DNA from: Acidobacteriota bacterium | GTDB taxonomy: Bacteria; Acidobacteriota; Thermoanaerobaculia; Multivoradales; Multivoraceae | Length of the DNA: 64,000 nucleotides | Assembly: GCA_003388555.1 (NCBI GenBank) | Contig: QQVD01000044.1 | Span: 62,001-126,000 of the forward strand | Reading direction: 5' to 3' | Shown here: positions 14,660-23,044 of the stretch, piece after piece | How positions within the stretch are numbered: position 1 is the first letter of the stretch | Layout of the letters: every line of letters begins with the position of its first letter | The notes under the pieces: generated by a model | Database searches by the model: none | What the model was told of the DNA's origin: nothing | Seen by the model: the letters and a program-made list of their open reading frames with translations, nothing else | Made by a program: the position numbers and the translations under genes

Positions 14660-17356
14660 GTGAGGGCTCCAACCACCATGTCGAGCCGCACCCTGTCGAC
14701 CTTCTTCGCCGGCTGTCTCGCCGACCTGCGCTTCGCGGCGCGCAACCTGGCGCGCCAGCCGCAGTTCACCGTCCCGGCAGTCGGAGCGCTGGCCCTCGGC
14801 CTTGGCGCCGCGGTGGCCATCTTCAGCGTCGTGCACGCTGTCGCGCTGCAGCCGTTGCCCTATCCGGAGGCGGACCGGGTGCTGCGGTTCAGGACTCTGA
14901 GCGCGGACCGACCGCACGGACGGGGAGGCATGTCGCTAGGGTTCGCGCGGGTCTGGAGCGAGCGCAGTCCCTCCTTCTCGGCGGTCGCGGCGTACCAGAC
15001 CAGCGACGTCACACTCACCGGATTCGATCGGCCCGAGCGGTTGCACGGCAGCCGGGTCACCGGCGACTTCTTCCGCGTGCTCGGGGTCGCCGCGGCGCTC
15101 GGTCGCACCTTCGACGAGGTCGAGGTCGGCGGCGGCGCGGATCGCCTGGTCGTGCTCTCCGAGGATCTCTGGCGGCGCCGCTTCGAGGCCAGCGAGGAGG
15201 CCCTCGGCGCGACCGTGACCCTCGACGGCGAGCAGTACGCGGTGATCGGCGTCATGCCGGCCGACTTCCGCTTCCCGGATCCGACGGTGGAGTTCTGGGC
15301 GCCGATGCAGTGGACCCTGGGTGTGCAGGCCGAGGAGGGACAGGAGCTGGAGCTGTCGCTACCGGTCATCGGACGCCTAGCCGACGGCGTGGCGCTGCAC
15401 GAGGCGGTCGCCGAGGGCCAGAACCTGCTCGCCGAGCTCGAACATCAGGCCGGTCTGGCCACCCGCCCGCTGCGTCGCGGCCCGCCGCCGCCCGACGAAG
15501 GCCGGAGGCGGCGCGAAGCGCCGGAGCAGGCGGGCGAGGCACCCTCGGCCCAGACCGCTCCCGGCCCCGGACAGGGAGAGTCTCCCGGACCGGCGGGGCA
15601 GGGCGACGCGGCGGAGGATGGCGAAGCTGGCTCGTCGCGGCGCGCCGGACCCGCAGCGCACGGGGGCGACGAGGGACGTGCGGGTGAGGAGCGCCCGCCG
15701 TCGCGCTTCGCGCTCGAGACGCTGCTCGACGAGCAGGTCGAGCCGGTGCGCCCGGCGATCCGCATGCTCGCCGGTGCCGTCGCGCTGTTGCTCCTGGTGG
15801 CGTGCGCCAACGTCGCCAACCTGCAGCTCGCCCGGGGAGTCGGCAGGCGCCGCGAGCTGGCCACCAGGACCGCTCTCGGCGCCGGCCGGCGCGGGCTCGC
15901 CCGGCTGCTCCTCTCCGAGAGCCTGGTGCTCTCGGCCGCGGGCGGCGTCGCGGGGCTGCTGCTCGCCTTCTTCTCGCTGCGCCTGGTGCGGGCGATCGAT
16001 CCCGGCGACATCCCGCGACTCGGCGAGGCGGCGCTGCATCCGGAGGTGCTCGTGTTCGCGCTCGCGGGTGTCCTGGTCTGCGCCCTGGTCTTCGGCACCC
16101 TTCCACTGGTCCAGGTGCTGCGCGCCCGGCTCGAGATGGGTCGTGAGGAGACCGTCGCGCCGGTGGCTGGCGGAACGGCGGGCGCCTGGGTGCGCTCCGG
16201 CCTGGTGGTCGCGGAGATCGCGATGGCGCTGGTGCTGCTGATCGCGGCTGGCCTGCTGGCGCGGAGTTTCGTCGCACTGTCGCAGATCGATCCTGGCTAC
16301 GACCGCGAGACGCTGGCGATGTACGTCCCGGTGCCGCTCTCCGACTACCCGGCCGGCCCGGCCCGCACGGCCCTCTACCAAGACCTGCTGGAGAGGGTGC
16401 GCACGCTACCGACGGTCGACGAGGCGGGCTACGTGAACTTCCTGCCGCTCTTCTCGATGCGCATCGTGCTCTCGGTGCAGGTCGAGGGAAGCGAGCAGCC
16501 GAGCGACCCACGCGACGTGCCGTCGGCGGACCTGCGCATCGTCAGCGACGGCTACTTCGAGACCATGGGCATCGCGCTGCGGGACGGTCGCGGCTTCACC
16601 GCGGCGGATCGCGCCGGCGCCGAGCCGGTGGTGATCGTCAACGAGACCTTCGCCCGCACCCTGGTGCCGGGCCGTTCGGCGGTCGGCGAGTCGCTCGCCG
16701 GTTTCGGCGAGATCGTGGGGGTGGTGGGAGACGTCCGGCTGCGGGAGCTGTCGGAACCGGCGAGCGCCGCCTTCTACGTTCCCGTCGGACAGATGCCGCC
16801 GATGCTCGCCGGGCTGCTCGATCGCCTGGCACTGGTGGTGAGGACGGACCAGCGACAGGTGACGGTCGACGCGGTGCGCGCGACGCTGGCGGAGCTGGAT
16901 CCGAACCTGGCGCTCGACGACGTGGCGACGATGCAGGAGCGCCTCGCCGAGGCCGTCGCCCAGCCGCGCTTCTTCGCCGGGGTGCTGGCGGTCTTCTCGG
17001 GTCTGGCGCTCGGGCTGGCCCTGCTCGGGGTCTACAGCGTGCTCTCCTTCGCTCGCAGTCAGGAGAGGCGTCAGACCGGGATCCGCATCGCCATGGGTGC
17101 GACTCCGGCCCAGGTGCTGCGACGGTCCCTGGCCTCGGGAGCTCGCCTCACGGGGGTCGGCATCGTGCTCGGAGTGGTGCTGGCCGTTCTGACCTCGCGC
17201 CTGCTCGAGACCTTCCTCTACCAGGTCGGGCGGCTCGACGCCTGGACCTATGCGGCGCTCGCGGCGGTGCTCGCCGCGGCGGCGCTCGCCGCCAGCTACC
17301 TGCCGGCGCGGCGGGCCTCGCGGACCGACCCGGTGGAGGCACTACGGGTGGAGTGA
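14660..17356 (+). CDS. ADOP-type duplicated ABC transporter permease (MacB/FtsX family)
   Basis: About 898 residues in the acidobacterial duplicated-permease layout: a cytoplasmic entry (DLRFAARNLARQPQFT), a first helix (ALALGLGAAVAIFSVVHAVAL), a MacB-type periplasmic domain, and an FtsX core with three helices (ML-AGAVALLLLVACANVANLQLARG onward). A second periplasmic domain and a second FtsX core (FSGLALGLALLGVYSVLSF to DPVEALRVE) follow. Residues ~270-350 are an unusual Pro/Gly/Glu/Arg-rich insertion between the first periplasmic domain and the core. No ATPase gene is adjacent. The GTG at 14660 follows GAGAGA; an ATG at 14678 is an alternative. It probably exports or releases lipids, peptides or toxins. 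Confidence 0.85.
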   Translation: MRAPTTMSSRTLSTFFAGCLADLRFAARNLARQPQFTVPAVGALALGLGAAVAIFSVVHAVALQPLPYPEADRVLRFRTLSADRPHGRGGMSLGFARVWSERSPSFSAVAAYQTSDVTLTGFDRPERLHGSRVTGDFFRVLGVAAALGRTFDEVEVGGGADRLVVLSEDLWRRRFEASEEALGATVTLDGEQYAVIGVMPADFRFPDPTVEFWAPMQWTLGVQAEEGQELELSLPVIGRLADGVALHEAVAEGQNLLAELEHQAGLATRPLRRGPPPPDEGRRRREAPEQAGEAPSAQTAPGPGQGESPGPAGQGDAAEDGEAGSSRRAGPAAHGGDEGRAGEERPPSRFALETLLDEQVEPVRPAIRMLAGAVALLLLVACANVANLQLARGVGRRRELATRTALGAGRRGLARLLLSESLVLSAAGGVAGLLLAFFSLRLVRAIDPGDIPRLGEAALHPEVLVFALAGVLVCALVFGTLPLVQVLRARLEMGREETVAPVAGGTAGAWVRSGLVVAEIAMALVLLIAAGLLARSFVALSQIDPGYDRETLAMYVPVPLSDYPAGPARTALYQDLLERVRTLPTVDEAGYVNFLPLFSMRIVLSVQVEGSEQPSDPRDVPSADLRIVSDGYFETMGIALRDGRGFTAADRAGAEPVVIVNETFARTLVPGRSAVGESLAGFGEIVGVVGDVRLRELSEPASAAFYVPVGQMPPMLAGLLDRLALVVRTDQRQVTVDAVRATLAELDPNLALDDVATMQERLAEAVAQPRFFAGVLAVFSGLALGLALLGVYSVLSFARSQERRQTGIRIAMGATPAQVLRRSLASGARLTGVGIVLGVVLAVLTSRLLETFLYQVGRLDAWTYAALAAVLAAAALAASYLPARRASRTDPVEALRVE

Positions 17357-17399
17357 CGAGCCTCTCGCCGGACGGAACGTCTACGGATCTCGGCGACGC

Positions 17400-17924
17400 T
17401 CAGGGTGTGACGACGCCGCGCTCGTCGACCCGCAGGTAGGCGCCGCGCGCTCCGCTCGGGTGGTCCTGGATCCGGCCGAGGGGCGTGCCGTTGGCGCGCA
17501 GGGACTCGTAGGCCTCGAGCGTGGCGGGCGGCGGGTCCTCGCCGCAGTACAGCAGGTCGATGAACCAGACCACGTGCTCCCCGACCGGCACGTCGGCGAC
17601 CTGCACGGTGCAGGTCCCGCGGCAGTCACCGACGACCTCGCGGTAGCCGCGGCTCGGATCCCAGCTGCCGTGGAGGCGGTTGTTCTGGTTGTGGTGCACG
17701 CAGCCGGTGGCGGTGACCGGCGGCGGAGAGCTGGGCTCGGCGTGGGAGCTGTACTCGAACAGCACGCTCACCCGCGCGACCGGATCGGGCGCCGTCGGCG
17801 AGGAGTCGCTGCAGGACGTCGTCGCGGCAGTCAGGGCGACCAGCGTTGCGATCGCCTTCGTCGTCCCGGGCATCCCTGCCCGGCGCCTCGGAACCACGGT
17901 GGAGAGGACGAACCAACGGCTCAT
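17400..17924 (-). CDS. secreted lipoprotein of unknown function
   Basis: 174 residues with an N-terminal hydrophobic region and a lipobox-like ATTSC near residue 38, so the mature protein is probably a lipid-anchored outer-membrane or periplasmic protein. The mature part has paired Cys (CRGTC, TGCVHHNQNN, LLYCGED) that may form disulfides, and a repeated theme of short beta strands (VQVADVPVGEHVVWFIDLLY). No family is recognised. The ATG at 17924 was chosen because a near-perfect GAGGAGGT precedes it by 7 bases; the ATG at 17873 would shorten the leader to a more usual length. It is divergent from the CARDB-like protein gene. Confidence 0.65.
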   Translation of the reverse strand: MSRWFVLSTVVPRRRAGMPGTTKAIATLVALTAATTSCSDSSPTAPDPVARVSVLFEYSSHAEPSSPPPVTATGCVHHNQNNRLHGSWDPSRGYREVVGDCRGTCTVQVADVPVGEHVVWFIDLLYCGEDPPPATLEAYESLRANGTPLGRIQDHPSGARGAYLRVDERGVVTP

Positions 17925-18151
17925 GGGCAGGTACCTCCTCGGGGTGCGATCCCCGGATCCGAGCCAGCGCGGTCCGGCGGGAATCATGGAGCAGAACGCG
18001 CCGTCGCGACAGAGGGATCCGAAGCCTGACGACCGCAGGTGTCGTGACGTGACCTCGGTCCCCGAATCCGTCTTCCTGGAACGAGAGAGGCCGAGGGAGC
18101 CCGGCAGCCGGTCGCGGCTCCGAGGCGGCTCGAATCACAGGAGGGAAGGTC

Positions 18152-19423
18152 ATGGAAACGAGAAGACTCGCTCGCTTGCGCCGAGTCCTGGCGGTCGCCG
18201 CCGTCGGTTCGGTGGTCTGCGCCGGCGCCGTGGTGGCACAGGACCTGAAGATCGAACGCATCGACACCACGCGTCTGCAGTGCGGGGGCTGCCCGAGCAC
18301 CGTCGACGTCGTGGTCAGCAACAGCGGCCGCGCCCTGTCGGGTGGCTACAACGTGTTCGTCGAGTTGAAGGTGACGCCCGGCGGCGGCCCCTACAACGCC
18401 CGCCAGTTCAAGGAACAGGTCAGCGGCTTCGCGGTCGGCAGCCAGACCTTCTCGTTCGACCGCGTCGACATCCAGTGCAGCCAGTACAACGCCAACCTCG
18501 AGGCCAAGGTCTACGTCGTCGGCGGCAACTTCCGCGAGGGCAACACCCGCAACAACGAGCAGCGGGTGGCTCTGGCGGTGCAGAACCGCTGCGGCGGAGG
18601 AGGGGGCGCTGGCGGGCCGACCGCGGGAGGAGGCAACGGTGGCAACGCCGATCGACCCGATCTCGACGCCGGCTCGAGCCGGCCGATGACGCTCAACTGG
18701 AGCCCGAGCGGCCGCCAACAGATGACCTTCTACGTCCGCAACAAGGGCCGCGGCTCGGCCGGAGCGTCGCGGGCCAAGCTGGTGCTGACCCATCCGGATG
18801 GTCGCACCACCACCGAGGAGACGGTCTCGATCCCAGCGATGGGCGTCAACCGCAGCGAACGCGTGCGCTTCGATTTCGAGCTGCCCGAGTGCGGCTCGGG
18901 CTACTCCTACGAGCTGGTAGTCGACGAGGCGGGCGACGTCGACGAGAGCGAGGAGGGCAACAACCGCGCCAGCAGCAGCCTCGGCTTCCGCAACTGCCCG
19001 AGCACCGCTCCCACCGGAGGCGGCGGATCGTCGACGGGGGGTGGCGGCAGCGCCCTCGGGGCGCCCGATCTGCGTCTCGAGCAGATCGACACGACCCAGT
19101 TGCGCTGCGGCGGCTGCCCGAGCACGGTGAAGGTGACGGTGAACAACACCGGCCGCGACATCTCGGGCGGCTACAACGTCTTCCTCGAGCTGAAGGTGAC
19201 TCCGGGGGGCGGTCCTGCCAACTCGCGCAGCTTCAAGCAGCAGTTCAGCGGTTTCCGCTCCGGCAGCCAGACCTTCACCTTCGACGACGTCGACATCCAG
19301 TGCAGTCAGTACAACGCCAATCTGGAGGCGAAGGTGTACGTCGTCGGGGGCAGCTTCCGTGAAGGCAACACGCGCAACAACGACAAGCGCGTCGCTGTCG
19401 CGGTGCAGAACCGCTGCCGCTGA
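18152..19423 (+). CDS. secreted protein with duplicated CARDB-like domains
   Basis: 423 residues with a signal peptide (basic start, VLAVAAVGSVVCAGAVVAQ). Three Ig-like domains follow. The first (~30-150) and third (~305-423) are near copies: both contain CGGCPSTV, GGYNVF-ELKVTPGGGP, DIQCSQYNANLEAKVYVVGG and FREGNTRNN. The middle domain differs (FYVRNKGRGSAG, ELVVDEAGDVDESEEGNN), though it too looks CARDB-like. Gly-rich linkers separate them. CARDB-type domains are cell-adhesion or structural modules of exported proteins. Paired Cys suggest disulfides. AGGAGGGAAGG precedes the ATG, supporting the start. Confidence 0.75.
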   Translation: METRRLARLRRVLAVAAVGSVVCAGAVVAQDLKIERIDTTRLQCGGCPSTVDVVVSNSGRALSGGYNVFVELKVTPGGGPYNARQFKEQVSGFAVGSQTFSFDRVDIQCSQYNANLEAKVYVVGGNFREGNTRNNEQRVALAVQNRCGGGGGAGGPTAGGGNGGNADRPDLDAGSSRPMTLNWSPSGRQQMTFYVRNKGRGSAGASRAKLVLTHPDGRTTTEETVSIPAMGVNRSERVRFDFELPECGSGYSYELVVDEAGDVDESEEGNNRASSSLGFRNCPSTAPTGGGGSSTGGGGSALGAPDLRLEQIDTTQLRCGGCPSTVKVTVNNTGRDISGGYNVFLELKVTPGGGPANSRSFKQQFSGFRSGSQTFTFDDVDIQCSQYNANLEAKVYVVGGSFREGNTRNNDKRVAVAVQNRCR

Positions 19424-19453
19424 GGGGTGACGCGGCGGGGCGCCCCCTCGGCA

Positions 19454-19554
19454 CCGGGGCTCGGGGTGCGGTGACTCGGTAGGATCGCCGACGCCGTTCG
19501 CGGCCGGCCGTAAGGCGGCCGGAAGGCCGTCGAGTCACCCACCCCGAGCCCCGG
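19454..19554. repeat. nested inverted repeat between genes
   Basis: The outer arms, 19454-19478 and 19531-19554, pair over about 24 bp with a single small mismatch/indel. The left arm starts CCGGGGCTCGGGGTG and the right ends CACCCCGAGCCCCGG. Inside the 52-base loop lies a second hairpin, CCGGCCG (19504-19510) and CGGCCGG (19516-19522), with a 5-base loop. There is no T tract, so it is not a classical terminator. It lies between the CARDB-like gene and the enoyl-CoA hydratase gene, both on the plus strand. Confidence 0.75.
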
Positions 19555-19620
19555 CCCGACGTGGCGCGCGCCTGCGAGCAGCGCCGCGGCGCCGGGAGCT
19601 CTCGCCGGAGGTCCCCGAGC

Positions 19621-20532
19621 ATGAGCGCCACACCCGACGAGATCCAGGCCGGCGAGGCCGCCGGCCGGCACGACGAGTCGCGACCGCAGCCCGCCTACCA
19701 GGAGCTGATCTACGAGGTGGAGGACCCGGTCGCGACGGTCACCCTGAACCGTCCCGAGCGGCTCAACGCCCTCACCGGCCGGCTGCTGAGCGAGATCGGG
19801 CACGCCTTCGAACGCGCCGAGAACGACCAGAGGGTCGTCGGTATCGTGCTCACCGGCGCCGGGCGTGGATTCAGCGCCGGCGCCGACATGGAGAACCTGT
19901 CGAGCGCCGCCGAGGGCGGCGGCGACGGCGCGGGGCGCGCCCTGCCGGAGTTGCTCGCCTCGTCGCCCGGCGACCCCGAGATGGGCCCGGACTTCGACGT
20001 CACCTACGGCTACTTCCTCAAGCTGCGCAAGCCGATCCTCGCCGCGATCAACGGACCGTGCGCCGGCCTCGGCTTCGTGCTCGCGATGCTCAGCGATCTA
20101 CGCTTCGTCTCCGACCGTGCGGTCTTCACCACCGCCTTCGCCAACCGCGGGCTGGTCGCCGAGCACGGCGTCAGCTGGATCCTGCCGCGCCTGATCGGAC
20201 CGTCGAAGGCGCTCGACATCCTGTGGAGCGGGCGTAGGTTCGACGCGCTGGAGGCGGACCGGCTGGGCCTGGTGAATCGCCTGGTGCCGCACGACGAGTT
20301 GCTGCCCGCGGCGCGCGCCTACATCCGCGAGCTGGCCGAGCGCTCCTCGCCCACCTCGCTGCGGCTGATGAAGCAGCAGGTGTACAAGCACCTGATGGAG
20401 CGACTCGGCCCGTCGATGGTCGAGAGCAACGAGATGATGGCGCGCTCTCTCCAGGCCGAGGACTTCCGCGAGGGAGTGCGCTCGTACCTCGAGAAGCGGT
20501 CGCCTCGCTTTCCGCGCGTCGGCAGCGAGTGA
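19621..20532 (+). CDS. enoyl-CoA hydratase/isomerase family protein
   Basis: 303 residues of the crotonase fold. It shows VTLNRPERLNALT (start of the fold), GIVLTGAGRGFSAGADMENL (oxyanion-hole loop), KPILAAINGPCAGLGFVLAMLSDLRF (second oxyanion strand and helix), and a usual catalytic Glu region (FTTAFANRGLVAEHGVSWILPRLIG). The enzyme would act on a CoA thioester, most likely hydrating a 2-enoyl-CoA in beta-oxidation or a degradation pathway. The glutamate and substrate pocket do not decide the exact reaction. GGAGGT eight bases before the ATG supports the start. The next gene, an M19 dipeptidase, starts with a GTG overlapping its TGA. Confidence 0.88.
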   Translation: MSATPDEIQAGEAAGRHDESRPQPAYQELIYEVEDPVATVTLNRPERLNALTGRLLSEIGHAFERAENDQRVVGIVLTGAGRGFSAGADMENLSSAAEGGGDGAGRALPELLASSPGDPEMGPDFDVTYGYFLKLRKPILAAINGPCAGLGFVLAMLSDLRFVSDRAVFTTAFANRGLVAEHGVSWILPRLIGPSKALDILWSGRRFDALEADRLGLVNRLVPHDELLPAARAYIRELAERSSPTSLRLMKQQVYKHLMERLGPSMVESNEMMARSLQAEDFREGVRSYLEKRSPRFPRVGSE

Positions 20533-21743
20533 GCGCGGAACCGGAGGCGCCGGCCGGAGAGGCCCGAGGCGGCGGGGAAGCCGGGACGGAGGGGGCGGGG
20601 CGCCCGTCGTCGGTGGCGGTGTTCGACGGCCACAACGACGCGTTGCTGGGGCTGCACGACGGCGGACTCGGCATCGTGGACTTCGTGCGCGGCCGCCCCG
20701 AGGGTCGGGGGCGCGGGCACGTCGACCTGCAGCGTGCCCGCGCCGGCGGTATGTGCGGCGGCTTCTACGCCGTGTTCGTGCCGACGCCGAAGGCGCGCCG
20801 CGGCGGCGCCGGGTCCTCGCCGGCCCCGGGCGACCCTGGAGCCTCGGCTGCCACACCGCAGCGGGTGATGACCTCGCCGGGCGAGGCGGCCTACGAGATG
20901 CCGCTCTCGGCGCCGATCGAGCCCGATCTGGCGCGCCGCGAGGCCGAGGCGATGGTGCGCCTGTGGGAGGGTCTGGTGGCGTGGCGCGACGAGCGCGGCG
21001 AAGCGCCGTTCCGGGCGGTGCTCGGCGCCGAGGACCTCGACGCCGCCCTGGCCGAAGGGCGCCACGCCATGCTGCTGCACTTCGAGGGGGCCGAGCCGAT
21101 CGCCGAGGATCTGTCCGATCTCGAGAGCTGGTACCGGCGCGGACTGCGCTCGATCGGCCCGGTGTGGAGCCGCGCCAACGCCTTCGGCCACGGTGTGCCC
21201 TTCGCCTACCCGGCGGATCCCGACCGCGGACCGGGACTCTCGGCGGCCGGTCGCGAGCTCGTCCGCCAGTGCGAGACACTCGGTCTGGTCGTCGACCTGG
21301 CGCACCTGAACGCGGCCGGCTTCTGGGACGTCGCCCGTCTGTCGCGCCGGCCCCTGGTGGTGACCCACACCGCGGTGCACCGGTTGAGCCAGAAGCCACG
21401 CAACCTGCTCGACGACCAGATCCGCGCCGTCGCCGACAGCGGCGGCGTGATCGGCCTCAACTTCAACTGCGCCGACGTGCGCGCCGACGGTCGCTGGCTC
21501 GCCGACACGCCGCTCGACGACCACCTGCGGCACCTCGAGGCGCTGCTCGAGCTGGCCGGTGAGCAGTGCATCGCCCTCGGCTCGGACTTCGACGGCGCCC
21601 TGATGCCCCGTCAGCTGCCCGACGCCGCGAGCCTGCAGGTGCTGCTGCGTCGACTCGAGGCGGATCTCGGCTGGAGCCGCGACCTGCTCGAGAAGCTCGC
21701 CTGGGGCAACTGGCGCCGGGTGCTCGGCGAGACGATGGGGTGA
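20529..21743 (+). CDS. renal-dipeptidase-like membrane dipeptidase (peptidase M19)
   Basis: 404 residues in the TIM-barrel amidohydrolase family of zinc dipeptidases. Motifs seen: FDGHNDALL (His and Asp metal ligands), MLLHFEGAEPI (Glu bridging metal), VVDLAHLNAAGFWDV and VVTHTAVH (His ligands), and IALGSDFDGAL (Asp/metal site near the C-terminus). It would hydrolyse L,D-configured dipeptides or similar, releasing amino acids. It starts with GTG overlapping the stop of the enoyl-CoA hydratase. A Ala/Gly/Glu-rich N-terminus of ~28 residues precedes the domain. No signal peptide is evident. A purine-rich tract begins directly at its stop codon. Confidence 0.88.
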   Translation: MSAEPEAPAGEARGGGEAGTEGAGRPSSVAVFDGHNDALLGLHDGGLGIVDFVRGRPEGRGRGHVDLQRARAGGMCGGFYAVFVPTPKARRGGAGSSPAPGDPGASAATPQRVMTSPGEAAYEMPLSAPIEPDLARREAEAMVRLWEGLVAWRDERGEAPFRAVLGAEDLDAALAEGRHAMLLHFEGAEPIAEDLSDLESWYRRGLRSIGPVWSRANAFGHGVPFAYPADPDRGPGLSAAGRELVRQCETLGLVVDLAHLNAAGFWDVARLSRRPLVVTHTAVHRLSQKPRNLLDDQIRAVADSGGVIGLNFNCADVRADGRWLADTPLDDHLRHLEALLELAGEQCIALGSDFDGALMPRQLPDAASLQVLLRRLEADLGWSRDLLEKLAWGNWRRVLGETMG

Positions 21744-22075
21744 GGGAAGGGAAGCGGAAGGGGTTGGGGGTAAAGGGGTTAGGGAAGGCAGGAGAAGGTA
21801 AGGCAGTACGGGGGAACACCGAGAAGGCAAGAGCGCGGGGGACGAGAGCGGAAGATGGCGACAACAGCATCACGCCCGGACTCAGGCAGAGCAGTGATCT
21901 GCTAGTCCTTTACCTGACCCCTACACCCCTGACCCCTGACCCCTGACCCCTGACCCCTGACCCCCGACCCCCACCCCCCCCGCCCCCGGCCCCCGACCCC
22001 CGGCGCTCGAGCCCCACCCCCTGCCCCCTACACCCCTGACCCCTGACCCCTGACCCCTGACCCCTGACCCCTGAC
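21744..22075. repeat. purine-rich tract and CCCCTGA heptamer arrays in a convergent gap
   Basis: This gap of about 330 bases lies between convergent genes. It starts with a purine-rich tract (GGGAAGGGAAG from the stop codon) with G runs. It then carries two arrays of CCCCTGA: five copies at 21926-21960 and six at 22033-22074, each introduced by a shared CCCCTACA leader. C-rich sequence (CCCCCGACCCCC and similar) lies between. The second array ends one base before the stop of the anti-sigma gene. No gene is seen here. The reverse complement unit TCAGGGG also occurs in the gap at 32375-32683. Confidence 0.85.
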
Positions 22076-23044
22076 CTAAACCCCTGCCGCCCAAGTCTCC
22101 GGATCGCCGAGGGTCGCGACCAGGCGCTCGAGCAGGGGCAGCGCGGTGGCGGCGTCCAGCCCGGGCGCGGCGAGGGCGTCGATCGGCTCGCGCGAGACCG
22201 TCGGCAGGTCGAGCTCGCGCACCGCGGCGAGACCGTCCCGGTAGGTACGCGCCGCGAAGTGGGCGTCGTCGCCGGTGCGTGCGGCGATCAGCGCCGTCGC
22301 AGCCCAGCGGCCCACCTCGAAGAGGCCTCCGGCGGCGAACGAGCGGATCAGCTCGCGGTCGATCCGCTCGGCGACCTGGCGCTGCGCCGGGGCCGTCCCG
22401 AGCCGGTCGAGGTCGGGCCGGATCTGCTCGAGCGTGAGCTCGGAGATCGGCGTCAGATCTGCCACCAGCGTCGCGTCGATCGCCGAGGCGACGTCGCCGA
22501 GCTCGACGGCGTCGCCCCGGCGCCGTGCCACCTCGAGCTTGATCGCCAGCACTCCGAGGCGGAAGTCGACGTGTGGACTGGCAGCGATCGGGGAGGTCGT
22601 GGCACTGCGGAAGCTGCCCCACTCGGGATAGCTCCAGTCGGGTGGCAGGGAGTCGAGACGTTCGTCGACGGCGATCCGATCGACCAGTTGGCTGCTCGGC
22701 GACGGACCTGGAGAGAGCAGTCGCAACCAGAAGGGCGCGGTGACCGCCAACGCGACGATGGCCGCGGCGGCCGCGAGGAGCAGGGAGCGGGTCGGAGCGT
22801 CGCGCCTCGCGGCGTCGCGACCGGGGAAGCGGCGCACCTCGCCGGCGGTGGAAGCCGCCTCGTCGAGAGTCTCCCACTCCTCCAGATCCTGCGCTTCCAG
22901 CAGCACCTCCCGCCAGGCCGCGGACTCCGCCAGCAGGCGTCGCACCTCGGCCTGCTCCTCGGGCGACAGGCCCCCGTCGAGGTAGGCGGCGATGCGCTCC
23001 GGATCGGGCGGCGGTAGCCGGTCGATGGACGAGGATCGGCTCAT
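22076..23044 (-). CDS. putative membrane anti-sigma factor
   Basis: 322 residues. The first ~70 (IAAYLDGGLSPEEQAEVRRLLAES) look like the anti-sigma N-terminal helical domain, but the zinc Cys/His of ZAS domains are absent. One hydrophobic helix follows (LLLAAAAAIVALAVTAPFWL) and then a large extracytoplasmic domain of unknown fold. It is coupled to the ECF sigma factor gene upstream: its ATG overlaps the sigma stop (ATGA), and AGGAGGAGA lies before the ATG. That arrangement, and the N-terminal domain, are the basis for the call. The signal it senses is unknown. Its stop abuts the heptamer repeat array. Confidence 0.7.
   Translation of the reverse strand: MSRSSSIDRLPPPDPERIAAYLDGGLSPEEQAEVRRLLAESAAWREVLLEAQDLEEWETLDEAASTAGEVRRFPGRDAARRDAPTRSLLLAAAAAIVALAVTAPFWLRLLSPGPSPSSQLVDRIAVDERLDSLPPDWSYPEWGSFRSATTSPIAASPHVDFRLGVLAIKLEVARRRGDAVELGDVASAIDATLVADLTPISELTLEQIRPDLDRLGTAPAQRQVAERIDRELIRSFAAGGLFEVGRWAATALIAARTGDDAHFAARTYRDGLAAVRELDLPTVSREPIDALAAPGLDAATALPLLERLVATLGDPETWAAGV

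Noticed and set aside
19454-19554. Nested hairpin considered as a terminator
   Set aside because: It lacks a T tract on either side and both neighbouring genes are co-oriented, so it was listed as a repeat.
22033-22074. Heptamer array considered as a CRISPR
   Set aside because: Units are only 7 bases with no unique spacers and no cas genes, so it is a simple tandem repeat.
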